From contig NZ_CP028083.1 in assembly GCF_005491425.1 (NCBI RefSeq), positions 2,814,001-2,878,000 of the forward strand: a DNA stretch of 64,000 bases, written 5' to 3'. The notes under the pieces are model-generated. The model ran no database searches and had not been told where the DNA came from. It worked only from the letters and a program-made list of their open reading frames with translations. The position numbers and the translations under genes are program-made. Source of the DNA: Lysinibacillus sp. SGAir0095 (lineage in GTDB: Bacteria > Bacillota > Bacilli > Bacillales_A > Planococcaceae). Of the stretch, positions 1 through 6,730 are shown piece by piece (within the stretch, counting starts at the first letter, position 1; every line of letters begins with the position of its first letter).

Positions 1-85
1 ATCCTGCGACATCAGCAGTTGAAGTACCACGCTCAAATTCCTTTACAGCGCCATCTGGGAAAGTTAATTTAATAATTTCTGACAT
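1..85 (-). CDS. thrS: Threonyl-tRNA synthetase, N-terminal fragment (window edge)
   Basis: This is the first 28 codons of a minus-strand gene that runs off the left edge. The translated start (MSEIIKLTFPDGAVKEFERG...) matches the beginning of the TGS domain of Gram-positive threonyl-tRNA synthetases, which charge tRNA-Thr in the cytoplasm. The ATG at 83-85 follows a good ribosome site (AAAGGAGAAA, 91-100). Identity is reinforced by the T-box leader upstream at 509-763 and by the dnaB-dnaI-thrS order known from B. subtilis. Only the N-terminus is visible, so catalytic and editing domains cannot be assessed. The distance from T-box terminator to start codon, over 400 bases, is unusual and is filled by tandem repeats. 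Confidence 0.93.
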   Translation of the reverse strand, partial: MSEIIKLTFPDGAVKEFERGTSTADVAG

Positions 86-128
86 GTCTATTTCTCCTTT
101 TCTATAGGTATTATTTTCTCGTTTGAAC

Positions 129-504
129 GAGCCGCTTCCACTTTTCTTGTCTAGTTGCAGCGGCTAGACTCTCGCGTCACTTCACTTTCACTTCAAAAGA
201 CAAAGAGCGTCTTTCGAGTGAAACCTCCAGTGCGGTCGAGTCTGGGCGAGCCGCTTCCACTTTTCTTGTCTAGTTGCAGCGGCTAGACTCTCGCGTCACT
301 TCACTTTCACTTCAAAAGACAAAGAGCGTCTTTTGAGTGAAACCTCCAGTGCGGTCGAGTCTGGGCGAGCCGCTTCCACTTTTCTTGTCTAGTTGCAGCG
401 GCTAGACTCTCGCGTCACTTCACTTTCACTTCAAAAGACAAAGAGCGTCTTTTGAGTGAAACCTCCAGTGCGGTCGAGTCTGGGCGAGCCGCTTTCACTT
501 TTCT
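129..504. repeat. Three 119-bp tandem repeats plus a partial fourth in the thrS leader
   Basis: Full units lie at 129-247, 248-366 and 367-485; the first 19 bases recur at 486-504 with one change. Units 2 and 3 are identical and unit 1 differs by one base (C for T near 215). Each unit holds internal inverted repeats: AGCCGCT (130-136) with AGCGGCT (159-165), AGACTC (166-171) with GAGTCT (238-243), and an imperfect hairpin at 189-220. The units are richer in GC than the flanks. I recall similar 'CAGCGxCTAG...' intergenic repeats scattered in Bacillaceae genomes, so this may be a locally amplified dispersed repeat; that link is inference. No open reading frame here looks real. Confidence 0.95.
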
Positions 505-508
505 ACAC

Positions 509-541
509 AAAAAAGCGCCATCCCTATGAAAGGGACGACGC
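509..541 (-). terminator. T-box attenuation terminator
   Basis: On the minus strand an 11-bp stem (complement of 531-541 with 515-525, including G-U pairs) is followed by six U residues (509-514). Its 5' arm overlaps the region needed by the T-box antiterminator, the standard arrangement. Confidence 0.9.
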
Positions 542-763
542 GTATGCTCGTGGTTCCACCCTTCTTCCTTCCGATAAACAAGTTATCAGACGAAGCTCTA
601 GGTCGGTTAACGTACCGATTGACGTTAGCGGATTATCCCCGCTAATGCTCCAAGGTAGTAAAGATGTGCTCGTTACTAGGAAGCTTCCAGCCAAGGCCTC
701 CCTCTCTTTAAGTCGTTTCACTATCTTGTTGTCCTTTTCAAAGCATTTCTATTTTACTTAATT
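509..763 (-). promoter_or_regulatory. T-box riboswitch leader of thrS (predicted threonine-specific)
   Basis: Read on the minus strand, the segment ends with the hallmark T-box sequence AGGGTGGAACCACG (complement of 549-562), followed directly by an intrinsic terminator. The T-box bulge pairs with the free CCA end of uncharged tRNA and switches the leader to the antiterminator form. The 5' half forms the Stem I region; an ACC triplet (complement of 654-656) is a candidate threonine specifier codon, though I have not folded the leader. The location upstream of thrS agrees with the well-known T-box control of this gene in Bacilli. Confidence 0.93.
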
Positions 764-770
764 ACAATGT

Positions 771-799
771 AGTATACGCCCGAAGTTTTAAAATTGCAA
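771..799 (-). promoter_or_regulatory. SigA-type promoter for the thrS leader
   Basis: Minus-strand -35 TTGCAA (794-799), a 17-bp spacer and -10 TATACT (771-776). Transcription would start near 764, just before the T-box Stem I, and just downstream of the dnaI stop codon. Confidence 0.75.
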
Positions 800-826
800 C
801 AATCAACGAAAGATTTTTTTTTGCTT

Positions 827-1732
827 TTAAATTCTTCGATTTGTCCCCTCCATTTGAATCGGTGTGGTAGTTGATCTAATGCGTTCCATAATTCGTGCAG
901 CTTTTACTACTTCTACTCCGCCTTTTTGTGAATTAGCCAAATGATTCTCCAACCCATCATAATCAAAATTAGAAGTGATAAAAGTCGGCAACTCTTCTGC
1001 CATACGATAATGGAGGATTGTTCCTAAAATTTCATCGCGAGTCCAGGTTGATAAAGTTTCTGCACCAAGGTCATCCAGCATTAACACAGGCGCTTTTTTA
1101 ACAAAATCAACCTTATCGGAAAGTGTGTTATCTGAGATAGCTTGCTTCATTTCACTCAAAAATTCAGGAACGAAAACAACAACTGATCGTATTTTTAAAC
1201 TAGCCAGTTCATTTGCAATCGCACCAAGTACAAAGGATTTCCCGACACCAAATGGACCATAAATATAAAGACCCTTCGAAGGCAACACGCCAGTTTCCTT
1301 TACTCTTTTGATAAACTTCGTTGCAAGCTCAGCTACATCCATTTGCGAATCATTATTTAATAAATCTTTTACCCTAGCTCGTAATACATCTTTTGGCATG
1401 TACATACTTGAAATCATTTTTGCCGATTCGCGTCTTTCTTCCTCAATCAGCTTTTGTTCACATTTGAAATATTCAATTTCAATTGAATTACGAATGATGG
1501 ATAGCTTTGGGATAAATCCATTTAAATAGTTTGTACAGTTATCCGTATTATCGCATCCGCAGCAACTAGAATTCTGACTAATATATTCATTCAGTGTGGT
1601 CAACCCACGCTCGACCATGTCTTTATTGACAAGTTGGTCATTTTCTTCTAAGAACTTTTGAACTTGTGCGTTTTCTAAAATTTCACGTCTCAACTTTTCA
1701 TATCGTTCTTGAAAAGATGGCATTTTTATCAC
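827..1732 (-). CDS. dnaI: Primosomal protein / helicase loader DnaI
   Basis: DnaI is the AAA+ ATPase that loads the replicative helicase DnaC onto DNA with DnaB and DnaD during initiation and restart. The 301-residue product has the family layout: an N-terminal helicase-binding domain with a zinc-type cysteine set (C57-x2-C60-x5-C66, and C91), then an ATPase domain with Walker A GPFGVGKS (159-166), Walker B VLMLDDLGAE (216-225) and a sensor-1 region FITSN (251-255). It lies 31 bases after dnaB in the nrdR-dnaB-dnaI cluster seen in other Bacilli. The reading frame opens with GTG at 1732; an in-frame ATG at 1723 is a plausible alternative start. ytxC, which follows dnaI in B. subtilis, is absent. 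Confidence 0.95.
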   Translation of the reverse strand: MIKMPSFQERYEKLRREILENAQVQKFLEENDQLVNKDMVERGLTTLNEYISQNSSCCGCDNTDNCTNYLNGFIPKLSIIRNSIEIEYFKCEQKLIEEERRESAKMISSMYMPKDVLRARVKDLLNNDSQMDVAELATKFIKRVKETGVLPSKGLYIYGPFGVGKSFVLGAIANELASLKIRSVVVFVPEFLSEMKQAISDNTLSDKVDFVKKAPVLMLDDLGAETLSTWTRDEILGTILHYRMAEELPTFITSNFDYDGLENHLANSQKGGVEVVKAARIMERIRSTTTPIQMEGTNRRI

Positions 1733-1763
1733 TCTATCAATAGCTTTATTTATTGGTTCGATT

Positions 1764-3149
1764 TTAGTTCACCTCTCCATCCGATTGCCCTAAAGCTTCT
1801 AGAATCTTTTTACGCCTTTCTTCTGTTGACTTCTGTTTTTCAATATCAGGCAGATTGGATTCTTCTTGTTTATTTCGTTTATAAAACCATTCAGGAATTA
1901 TTTCTTTACTTTGTCTAGACTGATTTTTATAGCCAGTACCACTTGATTTTGTATTTTGCACTTTGTTGTCATTTTCATTTTTCCACTTAGTATACTGATC
2001 TCTTTCAGTTCGTGCTAAGTCCATTGCCTCTTTTGCTGTCTTTAAGTTTTTCCTCATCCAATGGTCGGCAATTCTTTCTACATATTTTCGAGGTAGCTTC
2101 ATATCCGTTGTAAGCATGACATATTCCAAAAGAACATTTACTACACCAATAGGCATACCATGCTTCACTATCAGATCCTCTGCTAGTTCAACTGAAGATG
2201 GCAAGGGTTCTTTTCCATTATTTATGTCTCTTAACACCTGAAGCGGTGGCGTAGTTTCGAGATAGATTTGAAGCTCTTGCTCCTTGGATGCTTTTAGCGG
2301 AACTTGTTGGATTTCACTTTGAATAAACGTTTTTTCCATTTTTGGAGCATCCTTTGAGACAGTTAATTTATAATAATCGGCGGCCGCTTTCTTTAAACGG
2401 TCATTCGAAATTTGCATATTATCATCAAGCGCTAAGATGACTACTTTTTGCATGTCCAGAGGCGATAGATGATATAGAAATGCAAGTTTTGCAATGACTT
2501 CCTTTACCTCAGCAGTAATGCTACTTGCAGGTATCAGGTTTTCCGATAACCCTGACATTAACAAATTAAAATCAAATTGTTCAAAGTAAAAGGGATAATC
2601 CTGTTTCTTGCCTTCTGCTATCTCTGAAATATCCTTTGGTACATTCATGTGTACAGGCTTGTACACATCCATAAACGAACGGGAAACCTCTTTAAAGGAA
2701 TCCTTATTAATAGTTCTTGTAAAACGTCTTCGCAACTTACGATATGCCTGTTCCCCTATCTTTGAAAACAAGAACATCGAAAGTAGTGGATCTTGGAAAA
2801 AAGCCGGTGCATCTAGAGGACGACTTAATTCATAAATAAAACGCCGGCTATCTTCTTCATCCTTTCGCCAAGTACGAAGTAACCCTATGGCCTCAAGGGC
2901 AATTCTCGCTTCAAAAATTTTACCAATGGACATATTTAATACGTTCATTAAATAATAATGGGACATTGGATTATTATTATGTAGATCTTCCCCTTCTGCC
3001 CACAATGTTAAATAAAGACTAATTGGTTCTGGGCCAGTCAAGGGTTGATAGAACAATGTTAGTAATTGACGTTCATTAGTTGATAGAAAATGAGGGAGAC
3101 TTATTTCAAAATGATCCGTAGGCTGTACTTCCTTATACAAAGGAACCAT
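1764..3149 (-). CDS. dnaB: Replication initiation and membrane attachment protein DnaB
   Basis: Gram-positive DnaB (not the helicase of the same name in E. coli) acts with DnaD and DnaI to open the origin and recruit helicase, and associates with the membrane. The 461-residue protein is close to the usual length and has the family N-terminal segment (VPLYKEVQPTDHFEISLPHFLS), two DnaB/DnaD-type domains and a charged C-terminal tail rich in K, Q and E. The start ATG at 3149 has an excellent ribosome site (GGAGGGA). It begins 18 bases after nrdR and ends 31 bases before dnaI, consistent with co-transcription. Confidence 0.94.
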   Translation of the reverse strand: MVPLYKEVQPTDHFEISLPHFLSTNERQLLTLFYQPLTGPEPISLYLTLWAEGEDLHNNNPMSHYYLMNVLNMSIGKIFEARIALEAIGLLRTWRKDEEDSRRFIYELSRPLDAPAFFQDPLLSMFLFSKIGEQAYRKLRRRFTRTINKDSFKEVSRSFMDVYKPVHMNVPKDISEIAEGKKQDYPFYFEQFDFNLLMSGLSENLIPASSITAEVKEVIAKLAFLYHLSPLDMQKVVILALDDNMQISNDRLKKAAADYYKLTVSKDAPKMEKTFIQSEIQQVPLKASKEQELQIYLETTPPLQVLRDINNGKEPLPSSVELAEDLIVKHGMPIGVVNVLLEYVMLTTDMKLPRKYVERIADHWMRKNLKTAKEAMDLARTERDQYTKWKNENDNKVQNTKSSGTGYKNQSRQSKEIIPEWFYKRNKQEESNLPDIEKQKSTEERRKKILEALGQSDGEVN

Positions 3150-3167
3150 TTAATTCCCTCCATAATT

Positions 3168-3638
3168 TTATTTTTTTAAATCTGATTGTCGTTGAAGCAG
3201 CTCTTTCATCTCTGCAATAAACACATTTATATCTTTAAATTGGCGATATACGGATGCAAAACGAACGTAGGCTACTTCGTCTTCTTTGGCCAGTAAATTC
3301 ATAACCTTTTCACCCACATCATCAGAACGCACTTCAGAATTGCCGATTCTTCGTAAATCCTTTTCTACAGACATAGCAATTCCTTCCAAAGTATCTAAGG
3401 ATACTGGGCGTTTTTCACAAGCTCTAATAAGGCCGCGCAATACTTTTTCTCGACTAAATTCTTCCCTCGAACCATCTTTTTTAACAACGATTAAAGGTGT
3501 TTCTTCAATTTTTTCAAATGTAGTAAAACGAACTCCACAGGACTCGCATTCCCGACGGCGTCGAATTTCTTTATTATCATCAACAGGTCTAGAATCGACA
3601 ACCCGTGTTCCATTAAATTGACAAGCTGGACATCTCAT
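3168..3638 (-). CDS. nrdR: Transcriptional repressor NrdR
   Basis: NrdR is the nucleotide-sensing repressor of ribonucleotide reductase genes. The 156-residue protein is full length: an N-terminal zinc ribbon with C3, C6, C31 and C34, followed by an ATP-cone domain (about residues 49-139) that binds ATP or dATP. It is first in a likely operon with dnaB and dnaI, as in B. subtilis (ytcG), linking dNTP control with replication initiation. The ATG at 3638 is preceded by GGGAGAAA. In B. subtilis speD sits between gapB and nrdR; here that gene is missing. Confidence 0.96.
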   Translation of the reverse strand: MRCPACQFNGTRVVDSRPVDDNKEIRRRRECESCGVRFTTFEKIEETPLIVVKKDGSREEFSREKVLRGLIRACEKRPVSLDTLEGIAMSVEKDLRRIGNSEVRSDDVGEKVMNLLAKEDEVAYVRFASVYRQFKDINVFIAEMKELLQRQSDLKK

Positions 3639-3861
3639 AGTATTTCTCCCGTCTCACTCTTTTTCGGTATTACTATTATAACAAATCTCATTTATATAGA
3701 AAAATAGCAGCTAATTTGTGTTCGTAATAGTCAATTTTAATATATTTTACAGGAGAAAAACATGTTTTTCGTTAATTTTTCTTTCTTAAATAAAATTTCT
3801 TAAGAATTTTTTTTTTTTATATAGGAACTGTTTAGTTGGTCAGTTTAAAAAGCAAATAAAA

Positions 3862-3890
3862 AAGATAGGAGCATTTTACTCCTACCTTTT
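3862..3890 (-). terminator. Intrinsic terminator of gapB
   Basis: Minus-strand hairpin GGTAGGAG...CTCCTATC followed by a T tract (complement of 3858-3863), about 20 bases after the gapB stop codon. Confidence 0.8.
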
Positions 3891-3911
3891 CGTGTATTCT
3901 TTCGCAAATAA

Positions 3912-4931
3912 TTATGCAGTAACTGCTTCTAAAGCTTTAACAATTTTCTTAGTTAAGTCAACTACACGAGCAGAGTAACCCCACTCATTGTCGTACCAAG
4001 CAAGTACTTTCACTTTGCGAGTACCCATAACCATCGTTAACTGACCATCAATTGTAGAAGAATACGTTGTTGTGTTGTAATCAGTTGAAACTAATGGTTC
4101 CATTGTGAAGTTTAAAATTCCTTTTAATGGACCTTCACTTGCAGTCTTGAATGCATTATTTACTTCTTCAACAGTGACATCTTTTTTAAGATCAACAACA
4201 AGATCTACCAGTGATACGTTTGAAGTTGGAACACGTAATGCCATTCCGTGCAATTTACCTTTTAATTCAGGTAATACTAGTGATAATGCTTTAGCAGCAC
4301 CTGTTGAAGTTGGGATGATGCTTTCTGCACAAGCACGAGCACGACGTAAATCCTTATGTGGATTATCTAGGTTCTTTTGGTCATTTGTATATGCGTGAAC
4401 AGTTGTCATTAAACCATTCTCAATACCAAATGTATCGTTTAACACTTTTGCTACAGGAGCTAGACAGTTCGTTGTACAAGATGCATTCGAAATCACATCG
4501 TGCTTATCAATATCCAACAACTCATCATTTACACCAATAACAAGTGTGATATCTTCATTTTTTCCTGGAGCAGTCAAAATAACTTTTTTTGCACCAGCCT
4601 CTAAGTGCATTGCTGCTTTTTCACGATCATTAAATTTTCCTGTAGCTTCAATTACAACATCAACACCTAATTGTTTCCATGGTAATTGCAATGGATCACG
4701 TTCACTAATTAATTGAACTCGTTTACCATTTACAATCAAAGCGTTCTGTTCTGCTTCAACTGTTCCTTCAAATCGACCATGATTTGTGTCATACTTAATT
4801 AAATGTGCTAAGGTTTCTGATGGATAACTTGCATTTATTGCAACAATATTTAATTCATCTTGAACAATTGCTTGGCGGAAAACCATTCGTCCGATACGGC
4901 CAAACCCATTAATAGCTATAGAAACTGTCAT
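3912..4931 (-). CDS. gapB: Glyceraldehyde-3-phosphate dehydrogenase, GapB type (gluconeogenic)
   Basis: GapB converts 1,3-bisphosphoglycerate to glyceraldehyde 3-phosphate, mainly in gluconeogenesis and with NADP(H). The 339-residue sequence has the Rossmann motif INGFGRIGR (8-16), the catalytic cysteine in SNASCTTNCLAP, and the C-terminal WYDNEWGYS signature. The N-terminal segment INASYPSETLAHLIKYDTNHGRF and the position beside coaE and nrdR mark it as GapB rather than glycolytic GapA, which normally lies with pgk and tpi. A promoter and terminator flank it, so it is probably monocistronic. In B. subtilis gapB is repressed by CcpN on glucose; no site was identified here. Confidence 0.93.
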   Translation of the reverse strand: MTVSIAINGFGRIGRMVFRQAIVQDELNIVAINASYPSETLAHLIKYDTNHGRFEGTVEAEQNALIVNGKRVQLISERDPLQLPWKQLGVDVVIEATGKFNDREKAAMHLEAGAKKVILTAPGKNEDITLVIGVNDELLDIDKHDVISNASCTTNCLAPVAKVLNDTFGIENGLMTTVHAYTNDQKNLDNPHKDLRRARACAESIIPTSTGAAKALSLVLPELKGKLHGMALRVPTSNVSLVDLVVDLKKDVTVEEVNNAFKTASEGPLKGILNFTMEPLVSTDYNTTTYSSTIDGQLTMVMGTRKVKVLAWYDNEWGYSARVVDLTKKIVKALEAVTA

Positions 4932-4988
4932 TATTTATAAATCCTCCTATATTTTGAAGTTATTATTTTTAATAGATATCTCTTAATT

Positions 4989-5016
4989 AGTATAACACAT
5001 TTATCTAAAAGGTGAA
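4989..5016 (-). promoter_or_regulatory. Candidate gapB promoter
   Basis: Minus-strand -10 TATACT (4989-4994) and a weak -35 TTCACC (5011-5016) with a 16-bp spacer, about 60 bases upstream of the gapB start. The rest of the 4932-5236 gap holds only AT-rich sequence and the coaE terminator. Confidence 0.5.
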
Positions 5017-5149
5017 CACATTTTATCTACATTTTAAAAGTTTCTATATTCAGATAAATTAGAAATTTATTAAACGAAGCCCCATAACACTGGATTTATA
5101 TAACCTATAGTAAAAGTTTCTCCTTTCTAGACTCGATTATTCAAAAATA

Positions 5150-5178
5150 ATAAAAAGGCCGACTTTTCAAAGTCGGCC
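5150..5178 (-). terminator. Intrinsic terminator of the polA-mutM-coaE operon
   Basis: Perfect 8-bp arms GGCCGACT (5157-5164) and AGTCGGCC (5171-5178), followed on the minus strand by a T-rich tract. It lies 60 bases after the coaE stop. Confidence 0.88.
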
Positions 5179-5236
5179 AATTGTATAACATATTTAACTA
5201 AATAATCCACCTAAAGTACAAAAAAATGTACAATTG

Positions 5237-5830
5237 CTAAATAACATTCCATTTACGTAAGATCGTTTCTAATTGCTTGTCAGTTTCTTCAATCGTTCCA
5301 TTGTTATTAATAACAGCATCTGCTCCTTGTTCTTTCACATGGAGTGGTAATTGTGATTGGATTCGTGCTTTAGCATCCTCTTCAGTCAATTGATTTCGTT
5401 CCATTAGACGATTCAATTGTATTTCTTCCGATACGGACACGACTAATATTTTCTCTACAAAATGCTGAAGTTTACTCTCAAACAATAATGGGATATCCAT
5501 AATCACTGTTTTTGACCCATTTTCAATATGCTCGTCACGTTGACGAAGCATTTCTTGTCGTATAGCTGGATGAATGATACTGTTTAACTCTTTTCTTTTT
5601 TCTTCATTGTTAAAAATAATGGAACCGATTTTTTGACGATTCATAGCTCCATCTTCAGTTAAAGCTTCCTCACCAAATGTCGCTACAATTCTTTTTAAAG
5701 TTGGAGTTCCTGGTTCCACCACAAGTCGTGCTACTATATCTGCATCGACAATCGGAAGACCATATTCTTTCAGCATTTTAGCAACGGTACTTTTTCCGCT
5801 TGCAATACTACCTGTTAAACCAATAATCAT
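5237..5830 (-). CDS. coaE: Dephospho-CoA kinase
   Basis: CoaE phosphorylates dephospho-CoA at the ribose 3'-hydroxyl, the last step of coenzyme A synthesis. The product (197 residues from the chosen start) opens with IGLTGSIASGKST, a classic P-loop, and has the conserved DADI and DIPLLFES segments. The open frame extends to a GTG at 5842, but the AAGGTGG ribosome site there sits correctly for the ATG at 5830, which I prefer. It starts 16 bases after mutM ends, in the conserved polA-mutM-coaE order. ytaF, next in B. subtilis, is absent. Confidence 0.93.
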   Translation of the reverse strand: MIIGLTGSIASGKSTVAKMLKEYGLPIVDADIVARLVVEPGTPTLKRIVATFGEEALTEDGAMNRQKIGSIIFNNEEKRKELNSIIHPAIRQEMLRQRDEHIENGSKTVIMDIPLLFESKLQHFVEKILVVSVSEEIQLNRLMERNQLTEEDAKARIQSQLPLHVKEQGADAVINNNGTIEETDKQLETILRKWNVI

Positions 5831-5845
5831 TCCCCTAACCACCTT

Positions 5846-6718
5846 TTAATGCTGACATTTCGGACAATACACCGAAGTACGCCCGCCGATTACTAATGAT
5901 TTTGTAGCTGTATTACATTGAGGGCAAAACTTCTTGCCATACATTTTTAAACGGTTTTGCATCCCACCAGCTTCTCCGTTTATATTGCGGTAATCCGAGA
6001 TTGTAGAACCACCCATCTCAATACTTTCCTGTAGAATAGTTCGAATGGCTTCAAATAATTCAAGTTTTCGCTTGCTACTGATGCGTTTTGTTTTCCTTGA
6101 AGGATGGATGCCCATTTTAAACAAAGCTTCTGTAGCATAAATATTCCCGCAGCCTGAAATGACTTGTCCGTCCATGATTACTTCTTTAATAGGCTTGTTC
6201 TGATATTTTGGCAACTCGCATTTTTCTATAAAGAAATCATATGCATCCGTTTCAAAAGGCTCCGGTGCCATTAGAAGAAGAGGCGGATGCTCCTCAAGCT
6301 TTTTAATAAAACGAAGCTCTCCAAATCGTCGTATATCTGAATAAACTAATTGCTCTCCAGAATCTAAAGTAAAAATTGCATGTACATGCTTACGAAACTT
6401 TTCTTCTGTAATATCACTTAAGCTTTTCACAACAAACCATGCACCGGACATCCCTAAATGATTGACGAAAAGAAACTTTTCTTCATTTTTTTCTATATGA
6501 AAATAAATATACTTTGACCGACGTGTAATCTGCTGAATATTCATTCCTTGCATTACTTCTTCAAAAAGGTGCGGCTCTATATTCTTGACAATGCATTGCT
6601 TGCCTAGACCAAAGGAGCTGTATATCGTTTTAGATAGTTCCACCTTCGTGATGGTCTTTCCTTCAACTGCAGGCACGAGTGCCCGAACAACACCTTCTAC
6701 CTCTGGTAATTCAGGCAT
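5846..6718 (-). CDS. mutM: Formamidopyrimidine-DNA glycosylase
   Basis: MutM (Fpg) removes oxidised purines such as 8-oxoguanine and nicks the abasic site. The 290-residue protein has the invariant N-terminus MPELPEVE with catalytic P2 and E3, the NHLGMSG loop, a helix-two-turn-helix region and a C-terminal zinc finger of two CxxC pairs (FCPQC and YCPKC). Length is slightly above the usual 270-280 residues. It is embedded between polA and coaE with short gaps and an SD of AAGGAAG, so it belongs to the polA operon, coupling base excision to gap-filling synthesis. Confidence 0.95.
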   Translation of the reverse strand: MPELPEVEGVVRALVPAVEGKTITKVELSKTIYSSFGLGKQCIVKNIEPHLFEEVMQGMNIQQITRRSKYIYFHIEKNEEKFLFVNHLGMSGAWFVVKSLSDITEEKFRKHVHAIFTLDSGEQLVYSDIRRFGELRFIKKLEEHPPLLLMAPEPFETDAYDFFIEKCELPKYQNKPIKEVIMDGQVISGCGNIYATEALFKMGIHPSRKTKRISSKRKLELFEAIRTILQESIEMGGSTISDYRNINGEAGGMQNRLKMYGKKFCPQCNTATKSLVIGGRTSVYCPKCQH

Positions 6719-6730
6719 AATTCCACTTCC

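Noticed and set aside
129-504. CRISPR array
   Set aside because: Units are contiguous 119-bp tandem copies without unique spacers, and no cas genes occur nearby.
456-761. Open frame on the plus strand across the thrS leader
   Set aside because: It is antisense to the T-box and terminator, whose conserved elements explain the sequence; no ribosome site or protein-like pattern.
4105-4398. Plus-strand frames inside gapB
   Set aside because: Shadow frames of a clearly conserved gene, without ribosome sites.
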